Shown: in pieces, positions 1 through 9,100 of the stretch
How positions within the stretch are numbered: the stretch's first letter is position 1
Layout of the letters: every line of letters begins with the position of its first letter
Assembly (NCBI GenBank): GCA_002706765.1
Contig: PAJV01000016.1
Coordinates: 1-64,000, forward strand
Length of the DNA stretch: 64,000 bases
From: Gimesia sp.
GTDB taxonomy: Bacteria; Planctomycetota; Planctomycetia; Planctomycetales; Planctomycetaceae
Direction: 5' to 3'
Made by a program: the position numbers and the translations under genes
The notes under the pieces: model-generated
Told to the model about the DNA's origin: nothing
The model's input: the letters and a program-made list of their open reading frames with translations, nothing else
The model's database searches: none

Positions 1-1167
1 TTTGAGATACCAGTGCCGGAATTCTTCCGCCCAGGGCAGCATCAGTTTGGAACGGACTGTTCGCAGGCCAAGTGAGAGGCAGATTGCGATAGCCTTCCGG
101 GGGCCCAGAAGCGTGACGATGCCTTTCAGGTCTTTCTGTTTCGAAGAGGCGGCAACCTGAGACGAATTTGCGACCTTGATCAACTCGGAAGTCAGTCGCG
201 AATCCGTTTCAATTTCGCTGACCAGTTGTGGAATCGAAATTTCCAGTGTGGAACGGGTGGCATGGGCAACCAGTCTGGTCAGTACGTGGGGAATCGGTGG
301 AACATCACTGAATTCCGTAACAAGGCGACGTGCCGCGGAATCGATCATCAGGCAATGATGCGACAGGCGTGACATATATCCGTAAGCCAGATTCAGAATT
401 TCTGTTTCATCGGTTTCTTCTTCAATCGTTTTTTCCACACCCTGGCAATTGTCGATATTCAGACGCGCGAGCGAGTCTCGAGAGCCCCGCAGGAATGCAG
501 GTATATTGATCAGGTCGGCGTGGAGACGTTCCACGATCTGATTGCCGCGCAGAAAGCCCGTTATTTCCTGATCGATGATCAGCAAATCGATCCGTTTTTC
601 ATTCACAATTTCCAGCAGGTGGTCTGTACTGAGGGCGACAATCACATCGAGGGGAGACTCGGCGGATGCCAGGACAATACGGTGACAGAAAGACGAATCC
701 GTACTCAGAACAACCACGTTGTGTTTCGAACCGGACGGAGTCGTGGATTCGTCTGACTGAGCCGGTTCCAGGTTCTTATGCCGTGAGGCTTTTTTCCTGT
801 TCAGGATTTCCAGCATGTTTTTGGCAAACTCTTTGTACTCGACAGGTTTGCGATAGAGGTGTTTGATTCCACGCTTCCTCAAGTCCTCATCGATCAGGGG
901 CTGTATAATGCCGGTGAGAACACAGATTTCCGGTTTCCGATCCTGCTGCTTCATCAGTTGGGTACAAAAAATGTGTCCGTTCATAACGGGCATTTTAAGA
1001 TCGGTGATGATCAAATCATATTGGTGACGGGCACACATCTCCAGCGCGGTTTCACCATTTTCGGCTGTATCACACCGGAAGCCATGCTGAGACAATGCGC
1101 GCGACAGAAGCTCGCGTATCGCTGATTCATCATCAACGATCAAGGTATGATAGATGAAAGAATTTAT
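1..1167 (-). CDS. Response regulator with C-terminal HDOD domain (3' end outside window)
   Basis: The reading frame is open to the left edge, so the C-terminus is missing. The N-terminal ~120 residues form a receiver domain: an acidic pair (VDDES, about residues 11-15), the phospho-acceptor Asp in IITDLKMP (about 56) and the Lys in YRKP. A second, receiver-like segment (VVVLSTDSS...LLIIDQE) follows. The last ~120 visible residues (FSDVPPIPHVLTRL, IETDSRLTSELIKVANSS, IVTLLGPRKAIAICLSLGL) are typical of HDOD domains, which act in signalling and lack the HD metal site. There is no ATG at the N-terminus. An AGGAG motif (1172-1176) sits 8 nt before an in-frame ATA at 1165-1167, and a stop lies just upstream; the next possible start is TTG at 1141-1143, too far from that site. 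Role: phosphorelay output, target unknown. Confidence 0.85.
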   Translation of the reverse strand, partial: MNSFIYHTLIVDDESAIRELLSRALSQHGFRCDTAENGETALEMCARHQYDLIITDLKMPVMNGHIFCTQLMKQQDRKPEICVLTGIIQPLIDEDLRKRGIKHLYRKPVEYKEFAKNMLEILNRKKASRHKNLEPAQSDESTTPSGSKHNVVVLSTDSSFCHRIVLASAESPLDVIVALSTDHLLEIVNEKRIDLLIIDQEITGFLRGNQIVERLHADLINIPAFLRGSRDSLARLNIDNCQGVEKTIEEETDETEILNLAYGYMSRLSHHCLMIDSAARRLVTEFSDVPPIPHVLTRLVAHATRSTLEISIPQLVSEIETDSRLTSELIKVANSSQVAASSKQKDLKGIVTLLGPRKAIAICLSLGLRTVRSKLMLPWAEEFRHWYLK

Positions 1168-1542
1168 GGAGTAGTCTCCTCAGGAAACAGCATAATTAAA
1201 GCGTTATTGATATGTCTGAGTATCAATATTTTATGGTACTTCATATCCTACATCGTCATGCAAAGTAGTCTCGTTGAGTCTGTTTGCTGGTGAAGACTAT
1301 TTGGTTCCCATGTGAGGGAAATCCCCCTTGTTTTCATGTGCACGAATGAATTGTGCTGCGTGAACTATCGATTATCAGCTCAAGATAATTCTGAACAATG
1401 AAATCTGAATTTCGTTGAACAGGGGAATGAATAGAGACAAATTAGATGTATATCCTGATCGAGAGAAACAGCATTGAATTGCTCAGTGCTCATTCCATCT
1501 AAGCTTGAGGCACAAGTACCAATCATTTGTTCGTTCGTGAAC
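1168..1542. other. Intergenic region, no gene seen
   Basis: AT-rich spacer of 375 bases upstream of the HDOD response regulator and downstream of the CYTH gene. It must hold the promoter of the response regulator on the minus strand. I could not fix convincing -35 and -10 boxes, and I see no terminator hairpin with a T-run. Confidence 0.5.
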
Positions 1543-2025
1543 TCACACGCTTTCAGCCAGCATCACGGCTTCATATTCGATTCGCGCGCTGACGTCCTCA
1601 GTACAAAACGGGGGTGGTTCACAGTCCTCGGCCTCCGTTTCACTGACGAATTCGGCCTCCACAATCACAGGAGCCGCCTTTCCGACGATGACATTGATAC
1701 TGAAGGGAACATTTTGAAAGAGATATGTAAACCGCTGACGTACCAGCATCCTGCCCGGCAGTACCGACAGCAGCTCATACTCTTCTGACGTGAGATACAG
1801 GTTCGTAATCGGCTCAGAGAACCCGCTACACTTTCCGTACTTCTTACACAGTTTGAATTGAACTGCGCCTGCCCCTTCGATCTTTCTCAGCCGCAAACGC
1901 CCCGAATCCAGATACTTGTCAGTGATTATCCGCACGGGTAACGATGCCAGGTCCGGCAGCAGCCGCTCCTCTGCCAGCCAGCGACGTTCAATCTCCAGCT
2001 GACTGTATTTTGGCAGGCTCGTCAT
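1543..2025 (-). CDS. CYTH-domain protein (triphosphate tunnel metalloenzyme family)
   Basis: A 160-residue protein. The N-terminus has the family signature EIERRWL (E11, E13, R15); the usual motif is ExExK, so the third residue is Arg here. Further basic strands (SGRLRLRKIEG, QFKLCKKYGK) and the acidic VEAEF strand fit a tunnel fold that binds triphosphates and a divalent metal. CYTH members include inorganic triphosphatases, thiamine triphosphatases and adenylate cyclases; the substrate cannot be told here. The ATG overlaps the stop of the DUF5662 gene by four bases (ATGA), so the two are probably translated together. Confidence 0.82.
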   Translation of the reverse strand: MTSLPKYSQLEIERRWLAEERLLPDLASLPVRIITDKYLDSGRLRLRKIEGAGAVQFKLCKKYGKCSGFSEPITNLYLTSEEYELLSVLPGRMLVRQRFTYLFQNVPFSINVIVGKAAPVIVEAEFVSETEAEDCEPPPFCTEDVSARIEYEAVMLAESV

Positions 2026-2561
2026 TGCTCTTTATCCCCTACACCATCGGATGTTCGCAACCGGTCCAACTGCTCAATCACCGCAAACACAAACTGCGTC
2101 TTCTCGTCATTGAATGGCACGCGATGTCCGATAGTTCTTTCTGCCCAGCCTCGGGCACTCCCTTCATCCTGGCCGAACTCTTCTGACATCGCCGTCCAGT
2201 CACAGACCATCTCTATCAGATCGATGTCGGTCATCTCATTGGGATCGTTGTGAAATTCAGGGTGATGTCGATTGCTGGTGACATGATGCCTGATCGCAGA
2301 CTGTACCCGCTCTTCCATTCCCGGCGGATATTGAAAGGGAATCTTCCGCCAGCGACAGCGATGAAATTCGGTCAGCCAGATATAAGGCACCCGTTCTTCA
2401 GGACCATACTTGGACGCATCATGCACCTCTGCCCGCGCCAGCAGTTCTGCCCCGCACTCCCACTGTTCCGCCAACAGAGACAGATTCCGCTGCACCCGTT
2501 CAATATGGGCCTGCGTGCGACGTTCATAAAACGTTATCATTTCCGGCGTCGGTTCCTGCAA
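2022..2561 (-). CDS. DUF5662 family protein, HD-like helical domain
   Basis: A 179-residue soluble protein resembling the DUF5662 family by the pattern of an early helix, AEVHDASKYGPEE (about residues 45-57), then IRHHVTSNRHHPEFH (about 90-104) and DLIEMVCDWTAMSEEFG. The conserved His and Asp residues suggest a metal-binding HD-like site, but no activity is established for the family. Its stop overlaps the start of the CYTH gene (ATGA), and it lies 26 nt downstream of the HNH gene, so the three genes form a likely operon. The pairing with a CYTH enzyme hints at a nucleotide or polyphosphate substrate (inference). Confidence 0.75.
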   Translation of the reverse strand: MQEPTPEMITFYERRTQAHIERVQRNLSLLAEQWECGAELLARAEVHDASKYGPEERVPYIWLTEFHRCRWRKIPFQYPPGMEERVQSAIRHHVTSNRHHPEFHNDPNEMTDIDLIEMVCDWTAMSEEFGQDEGSARGWAERTIGHRVPFNDEKTQFVFAVIEQLDRLRTSDGVGDKEQ

Positions 2562-2587
2562 GGTTCTCTCTTTCTGAAATTCAATAT

Positions 2588-3160
2588 TTACAATTTTTCA
2601 TTAAGGGCCTTCTCTGCAGTTCGCAACCACGCCCACAACCAGGGATCTTCTTTCATTTCGGGATGATCATTCGCATAATCCACATACCAGTGTATAAGAC
2701 CATCCCATTCCTGCAAATCCCCGGGAGGCTGAAGTTGCCAGTCAAGTTCTTCGAGCAGCCAGTTGGCCTTGGCACTGTTTCTTAACTGCGAAGTGCAGGC
2801 CCAGTTGGTTTCGTCATCTGCCCCACCACGGGCGACCGGCACGATGTGATCGATGGTAGGAGAGAGCTGCCAGTATGCAATATGGCATTCCGTCATTTTC
2901 CAGTTGGGATGGTAGGGAAATTCAGCCGGCATCAGTTTTGACATCAACCGCAATACGGGAGGAAAAACCAGTTTCTCACCCGAATAGCGGTCAATGAAAC
3001 CGTCGCGCAGATAGAGCCTGGTTTTCTGAACGTCAGAATATTTTCTCCCGGCATTCTCGAGAGGTACGAACGGCAAATCTGAAGCGATCTTCAGTCGAGC
3101 TGAGTTCAATTCACCTTGAGAAATCGACAGACATGTATCTCGAATCACCTGGTAACTCAA
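2588..3160 (-). CDS. HNH endonuclease domain protein
   Basis: A 190-residue protein. The HNH core is SPTIDHIVPVARGGADDETNW followed by TSQLRNSAK (about residues 100-133): DH plus the downstream Asn and the basic Asn-Ser-x-Lys segment are the usual metal and catalytic positions. Lys/Tyr-rich flanks (GRKYSDVQKTRLYLRDGFIDRYSGEKLVFPP) resemble the region where HNH enzymes hold a Cys zinc knuckle, but here no CxxC pairs are seen. The start is TTG at 3158-3160: AAAGGAAG lies 6 nt upstream and no ATG is near. Small HNH proteins of this kind are often solitary accessory genes; substrate unknown. Confidence 0.8.
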   Translation of the reverse strand: MSYQVIRDTCLSISQGELNSARLKIASDLPFVPLENAGRKYSDVQKTRLYLRDGFIDRYSGEKLVFPPVLRLMSKLMPAEFPYHPNWKMTECHIAYWQLSPTIDHIVPVARGGADDETNWACTSQLRNSAKANWLLEELDWQLQPPGDLQEWDGLIHWYVDYANDHPEMKEDPWLWAWLRTAEKALNEKL

Positions 3161-3267
3161 TCGGTACTTCCTTTATTCGATATCAAATGATCCTAAGTGG
3201 GCTTTCATTTCATAGTACCCTATCCTACAGAATCAGAAAATCAGATGCACCAGATAAGTCATTCTGT

Positions 3268-3915
3268 TTATTTCCCCAACAGCCGATCATGCCGTTTGCG
3301 GATCTGTGACGTACTTTGCGGAAACTCAAACCGATCCAGAACCACATCCTCAATCGCAGCGCGTACCTGCTTTGCACATTTAACGGCAGACATGCGTCCC
3401 ACTCCGGTAGCCAGCCCCGGGATAGTGATGCATTTCACATGCTCGCGCACCGGCTGACCCGCATACTGTCCGGAAGGAATGACGCCATTGCGAATGAACA
3501 GGAAGATCGCGCGGGCCGAGAGGAATGCATTGATTGAGTTTTCTACCGGCATCGGCACCCGCATCGTAGGTGCCGCGATCAGAAACGGGAATTCCAGATC
3601 CTCTGTCTCAACCATCGTCGCTGCGCCGACCAGGAGTTCACCTCCATGATTTTCTCTGATCTGGTTTTGAACCCGATCCTGCAATGACGGTCCGAAGCGT
3701 TCCAGGTAGAGCCGATCAATGCCGCCATCCATGAAGCCGAAGCTGTTCGCCGGGCTGATGATCGCATCTGCGGGTTCATCAAAGATCGAACCATGGTGCA
3801 CATCTACAAACGGCAGATCCCCACACCACCGCTGCCACGCCTGATACAAAGACTCATCGATGGCAGTCAATCGGATTTGCAACCGAAGTTTTTTCTGTAA
3901 ATGATCTGGTGACAT
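3268..3915 (-). CDS. Macro-domain protein (ADP-ribose-binding family)
   Basis: A 215-residue protein. VDVHHGSIFDEPADAIISPANSFGFMDGGID (about residues 37-67) is the macro-domain nucleotide pocket, with the Asn of PANS and the following Gly-rich loop; CITIPGLATGVGRMS (about 163-177) matches the second, phosphate-binding Gly-rich loop. Macro domains bind ADP-ribose and often remove it from proteins or nucleic acids, for example the antitoxin DarG. No DarT-like ADP-ribosyltransferase is seen next to it, so a toxin-antitoxin role is not supported here. Its start is ATG with an AGGGA motif upstream. Confidence 0.82.
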   Translation of the reverse strand: MSPDHLQKKLRLQIRLTAIDESLYQAWQRWCGDLPFVDVHHGSIFDEPADAIISPANSFGFMDGGIDRLYLERFGPSLQDRVQNQIRENHGGELLVGAATMVETEDLEFPFLIAAPTMRVPMPVENSINAFLSARAIFLFIRNGVIPSGQYAGQPVREHVKCITIPGLATGVGRMSAVKCAKQVRAAIEDVVLDRFEFPQSTSQIRKRHDRLLGK

Positions 3916-4085
3916 GAGGACGGTCCCTATCGCTGAGTCTGTTATGCTCTGAACACCATGACTGGCAATTCAGAGCTGACACCAACAGGACGCTTCGGGT
4001 TCGAACCGAATATATAACTCATGCTCCGGACAGAATGGCCAGGTTTATATAGGCTTAGTCCGCAATCAAATGTGATTCACAAGCA

Positions 4086-4475
4086 TTAACCGCCCAACTG
4101 TTCCAGCCAGTTTGAGAACCACTCGGCAGGTAACCGGACCTTCGAGAAATCCAGATTCCGCAGCTCTTCCCTGGTGTAGGTGTTGTCCAAATACATCTGC
4201 CACTGCAGATGGAGATCGAGGGCGACGTCGGCGACGGTTTCGTCGATGGGATTTTCATAGTCGAACTGCGCCTGATGAAAATTGTCGGCCCACCAGGCAA
4301 TTTCCTGATGCGTATACGGCGACTTCTCTGCATCCAGTGCGCAACGCAGGACCAGAATGAGTGACTCTTTCGTCAGTGGCAGCTCAATAACCTGGCAGTT
4401 CGTTTCCGTCCACATGCCTGTCTGCTGAATATGACCCGGCTGTTCTGGATCGGGTTGAATATTCTGATTTGTCAT
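4086..4475 (-). CDS. Hypothetical protein
   Basis: A 129-residue acidic, soluble protein with many Trp, Gln and Asp residues (IAWWADNFHQAQFDYENPIDETVADVALDL). I do not recognise a domain; there is no signal peptide or membrane segment. Its ATG is preceded by GAGG about 9 nt upstream. It lies between the macro-domain gene and gltD on the same strand, and codon use fits the surroundings. The predominantly helical pattern is all that can be said. Confidence 0.65.
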   Translation of the reverse strand: MTNQNIQPDPEQPGHIQQTGMWTETNCQVIELPLTKESLILVLRCALDAEKSPYTHQEIAWWADNFHQAQFDYENPIDETVADVALDLHLQWQMYLDNTYTREELRNLDFSKVRLPAEWFSNWLEQLGG

Positions 4476-4544
4476 TCCCGATATCCTCGTCGTATCATCA
4501 GATTATTTTCTCAGACATCACTGGCACAAAAACAGAACGCCAGC

Positions 4545-6053
4545 TTATGGCAGTTCGGTTGCTCCCATCAGGTAGCGGTCGCATTCGCGGGCGGCGCCGC
4601 GGCCCTCGTTGATCGCCCAGACGATCAGGCTCTGTCCGCGTCGGCAGTCGCCGGCGGCGAAGACACCTTCCAGGCTGGTCGTGTACTGCTCATGCTCGGC
4701 TTTGAAGTTTGTGCGGCCATCCAGTTCCAGGTCCAGCTGTTCGCTGATGATATGCTCGGGGCCTAAGAACCCCAGTGCCAGGAAGACCAGGTCGCACTCC
4801 AGTTCCTGTTCGGAACCTTCCACGAGCGTAAACGGTGCGCCGTTGTCATCGGGTTTGGACCAGTCGACTTCGCAGATTTTGATCCCTTTTAAGTTGCCGT
4901 TTTCGTCGCCGACAAATTCGACGGTCGACATCTGGAACATCCGCGGATCTTTACCGAAGGCGGCAGCCGCTTCTTCGTGGCCGTAATCGACACGGAAGAT
5001 TTTCGGCCATTGAGGCCAGGGATTACTGGCGGCACGCTCGCTCGGTGGCGGGGGCACGATTTCCAGGTTAATCAGGCTGGCGCACTTCTGCCGCATAGCG
5101 GTGCCCAGGCAGTCGTTCCCGGTATCACCACCGCCGATGACGACGACTTTTTTGCCTTCGGCGTTGATGAAGTTTTCCACGGGGGAATTCTGGTAGTGCG
5201 TGCTTTCCAGGCCGGAGTCCAGCAGGCTCCTGGTATTCTTCGACAGGTATTCCATCGCGAAGTGCACGCCGTTGAGTTCGCGACCGGCAATCGGCAGATC
5301 GCGGGGTTTGGTGGCGCCGGTACAGAGCACGACCGCGTCGAAGTCTTTCATCAGCTGGTCAGCGGTGATGTCAACGCCGATGGATGTGTTGGTGATGAAT
5401 TCGACGCCTTCATCAGCCAGCAGATCGACGCGACGCTGCACGATCCATTTTTCCAGCTTCATATTGGGAATGCCGTACATCAACAGACCACCGATACGGT
5501 CATCGCGTTCAAAGACTGTCACACTGTGACCGGCGGTATTCAACTGGGCGGCAGCAGCCAGGCCGGCCGGACCGGAACCGACGACGGCGACCTTTTTGCC
5601 CGTACGGACTTCTGGTGGATTGGCGACGACCCAGCCTTGATCGAAGGCATGATCGATGATGGAGTTCTCGATGTTTTTGATTGTAACCGGGGGTTCTGTA
5701 ATTCCCAGCACGCAGGATCCCTCACAGGGAGCCGGGCAGACGCGGCCGGTGAATTCCGGGAAGTTGTTGGTCTTATGCAGACTGTCCAGTGCATCCTTCC
5801 AGCGACCGTGATAGATGTGGTCGTTCCATTCCGGGATCAGGTTATTGACCGGACAGCCTGTAGCCATGCCGGCCAGTGTTTTACCGGTGTGGCAAAAGGG
5901 GATTCCACAATCCATACAGCGGGCGCCCTGGTTCCCCAGTTCTTCGTCTGTCAGGTGATCGTGAAATTCGTTCCAGTCCAGAATGCGCAATTCGGGTTTA
6001 CGGTCTGCACCCAGTTCCCGGGGAAATTCCATGAAGCCAGTTGGCTTGCCCAT
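4545..6053 (-). CDS. gltD: Glutamate synthase small subunit (NADPH)
   Basis: A 502-residue flavoprotein that passes electrons from NADPH through FAD and iron-sulfur centres to the large subunit, for making two glutamates from glutamine and 2-oxoglutarate. Cysteine clusters CMDCGIPFC (about 42-50), CPVNN and CPAPCEGSC (about 107-115) match the two 4Fe-4S sites. [10 protein letters not shown] (about 155-164) is the FAD site and [13 protein letters not shown] (about 304-316) the NADPH site; [24 protein letters not shown] closes the FAD domain. It lies 113 nt downstream of gltB on the same strand, the usual operon partner. Full length for the family. Confidence 0.97.
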   Translation of the reverse strand: MGKPTGFMEFPRELGADRKPELRILDWNEFHDHLTDEELGNQGARCMDCGIPFCHTGKTLAGMATGCPVNNLIPEWNDHIYHGRWKDALDSLHKTNNFPEFTGRVCPAPCEGSCVLGITEPPVTIKNIENSIIDHAFDQGWVVANPPEVRTGKKVAVVGSGPAGLAAAAQLNTAGHSVTVFERDDRIGGLLMYGIPNMKLEKWIVQRRVDLLADEGVEFITNTSIGVDITADQLMKDFDAVVLCTGATKPRDLPIAGRELNGVHFAMEYLSKNTRSLLDSGLESTHYQNSPVENFINAEGKKVVVIGGGDTGNDCLGTAMRQKCASLINLEIVPPPPSERAASNPWPQWPKIFRVDYGHEEAAAAFGKDPRMFQMSTVEFVGDENGNLKGIKICEVDWSKPDDNGAPFTLVEGSEQELECDLVFLALGFLGPEHIISEQLDLELDGRTNFKAEHEQYTTSLEGVFAAGDCRRGQSLIVWAINEGRGAARECDRYLMGATELP

Positions 6054-6166
6054 AATTCTATCTCACTCTAAATAAATGTTATCTCTGTTGTTCGCGAAAG
6101 ATATGCACTCAGTAAGACGCTCCTCTCACCCGATTGGAAGTTCAAGGAACGCCTGACGAAGCCTGC

Positions 6167-9100
6167 TTAAACGACGACCTCAGCTTCTTCAGCCGCCATT
6201 TCCTCTAACGCCCGTTTGTAATCCACGGGCATCACCTTCTTGAATGATTCCAGTTCCGATTCCCAGTGATCCAGGATCTTCCTGGCAATCGTCGAACCGG
6301 TGAATTTGCGATGGTTATCAATCAACGCTTTCAGTTCTGCGATGTCGTCGGCTTCTTCCACCGGTTCCAGTTCAATGGTTTCCAGGTTGCTGTTCTGCAG
6401 CAACAGCCCTTCGGGATCGTAGACATAAGCCACACCACCGGACATCCCGGCCGCAAAGTTTCTGCCGGTCTCTCCCAGAATGACGGCCCGACCACCGGTC
6501 ATGTATTCACAACCATGATCGCCAATTCCTTCAACGACTGCCGAGGCACCTGAGTTACGCACGCAGAAACGTTCGGCGGCCTGGCCGCGGATATAGACTT
6601 CACCCTGGGTGGCACCGTACAGGTTCACGTTACCGACGATGATGTTGTCTTCGGGTGCGAAAGTCGAATCTTCCGGCGGATAGATAATGATTCTACCGCC
6701 GCTCAGACCTTTGCCCACATAGTCGTTGGCATCGCCTTCATGCTCAATGGTAATCCCGTGTGCCAGCCAGGCTCCCAGACTCTGTCCGGCGGAACCTTTA
6801 CTGTTGATGTGGATCGTTTCATCGGGCAGTCCGTCTGCACCATGCGCTTTGGAAACTTCATGGCTCAGCATGGTACCAAAAGTACGATCGGTGTTCTTGA
6901 GTTTGACGTCAATCGTCACCGGTTCGCCTTTGAGTATCGCAGGCTGAGCTTCGCTGATGAGCACATTGTCGAGCACGATTTCCAGGCCATGCTGTTGATC
7001 CATCGTGCAATAGGTGCCCACATTGGGATGTGGTTTTTCCGCCAGTCGCAGGATCGGAGTCAGGTCCAGGTGCTTCGCTTTCCAGTGCGCGACTTCTTCG
7101 TCCAGCTGCAGCACATCGCTGCGTCCGACCATTTCGTCCATCGTGCGGAACCCGAGTTCGGCCATCAGTTCCCGGGCTTCTTCTGCCAGCAGGAAGAAGT
7201 AATTCACCACGTGTTCCGGCTGACCGGCGAACTTCTTGCGGAGTTCCGGATTCTGTGTCGCAATCCCCACCGGGCAGGTATTCAGGTGACACTTCCGCAT
7301 CATGATACAGCCCATGGTGATCAACGGGCCGGTGGAGAAACCGAATTCTTCGGCGCCCAGCAGGCTGGCGATCACAATATCGCGACCGGTTTTCAACTGA
7401 CCGTCGGTCTGCAGACGCACGCGGCTGCGGAGGTCGTTGAGCACGAGGGTCTGATGGGTTTCGGAAATCCCGAGTTCCCAGGGCAGCCCGGCATGCTTGA
7501 CGCTGGTCAGCGGGGAAGCACCCGTTCCGCCGGAAGCACCGGAGATCAGGATATTGTCCGCATGACCTTTCGCCACGCCGGAAGCAATCGTACCGACGCC
7601 GACTTCCGAAACCAGCTTCACGCTGATACGGGCTTTCGGGTTGGTATTCTTCAGGTCGTAGATCAGCTGCGACAGGTCTTCGATCGAATAAATGTCATGG
7701 TGCGGTGGAGGACTGATGAGCCCGACACCCGGAGTCGAGTGACGTACCGAGGCGATGATCTTATTGACCTTATGCCCGGGCAGTTCGCCCCCTTCTCCCG
7801 GCTTGGCACCTTGCGAAATCTTGATCTGCAGCTCGTCGGCATTCGTCAGGTACCAGCTGGTTACACCAAACCGACCGGAGGCAATCTGCTTGATCGCGGA
7901 GCGTTTGGAATCGCCGTTCTCCATGGGCTTGAAGCGGGCAGAATCTTCGCCCCCTTCACCAGTATTGCTCTTACCACCCAGGCGGTTCATGGCAATCGCC
8001 AGTGCCTCGTGGGATTCGGCAGAGATCGAGCCGTAGCTCATCGCTCCCGTACAGAACCGCTTGACGATTTCCGTGACCGGTTCGACTTCTTCCAGCGGAA
8101 TCGCATCCCGTTTTTTGAACTTCAACAGCCCCCGCAGATGACACTCGCGGGTCGTCTGCTCGTTGACGGCTTTCGCAAATCGCTTGTAAGCTTCTTTGTC
8201 ACCCGTGGTGGCAGCTGCCTGGATGTTCGCGATATTCTCGGGAGACCAGGAATGCTTTTCTCCGTTGGCACGCCAGTGGTACACACCGGGGTTCGGCAGC
8301 ACGGGCAGACGATGCTGTTCCCGCTGCGGATAACCGATGTTATGACGCATTTCACATTCTTTTGCGACCACGTCGAAACCAATGCCTTTGATCCGGCTTG
8401 CGGTGCCGGCAAAACAGGTATCAATAACTTCCTTGTTCAGACCAACGGCTTCGAAGATCTGGGCTCCCTTGTAACTCTGCAGAGTCGAGATCCCCATCTT
8501 GGCCATGACTTTCAGCATGCCTTTGCTGACACCTTTACGGTAGGCGGCAACGATCGATTCGCGGGTCCATTTGGCCGCATCCAGTTCCCCGACTTCCAGT
8601 GAATGCCAGAGTGCTTCGAACGCCATGTAAGGATTGATGGCATCGGCACCGTAACCGAACAGCAGGCAGTGATGATGTACTTCGCGGGCTTCGCCGGTTT
8701 CCAGGACAATGCCGATCTGTGTACGCTGTTCATTGCGAACCAGGTGATGGTGAATCGCACCGCAGGAAACCAGTGTCGGCAGACCGATCCGCGTGCGTCC
8801 TACCGCACGGTCAGAAAGCGTAATCAGACTGAAGCCATCAGCGATCGCCTGTGACGCTTCTTCCCGGATGCGATCCAGGGCAGCGCGGAAGCCGGCTTCC
8901 CCTTCTGACTTGGGATAGGTGACGTCAATGGTTTTATTCTTCCAGCCACGGTAGTCCATGGCTTTGATGGCTGCCATTTCCTCGTTGCTGATGATCGGTT
9001 CCGGAATCAACAGGCGATGACACTGATCTTCGGTGGAGTCCAGCAGGTTGCCTTCCGGGCCGATATAGCACTCCAGGGACATGATGACTTCTTCGCGGAT

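Noticed and set aside
3994-4010. T-arm-like palindrome (TTCGG-GTTCGAA-CCGAA), possible tRNA or attachment site
   Set aside because: Neither strand gives the acceptor and anticodon arms of a tRNA at the right distances; no integrase gene is near.
4977-6071. 364-codon plus-strand frame opposite gltD
   Set aside because: Antisense shadow of gltD.
6740-8602. Long open frame (620 codons) on the plus strand opposite gltB
   Set aside because: It mirrors the codon structure of gltB, which has clear domain motifs; the product is low in complexity and has no family features.
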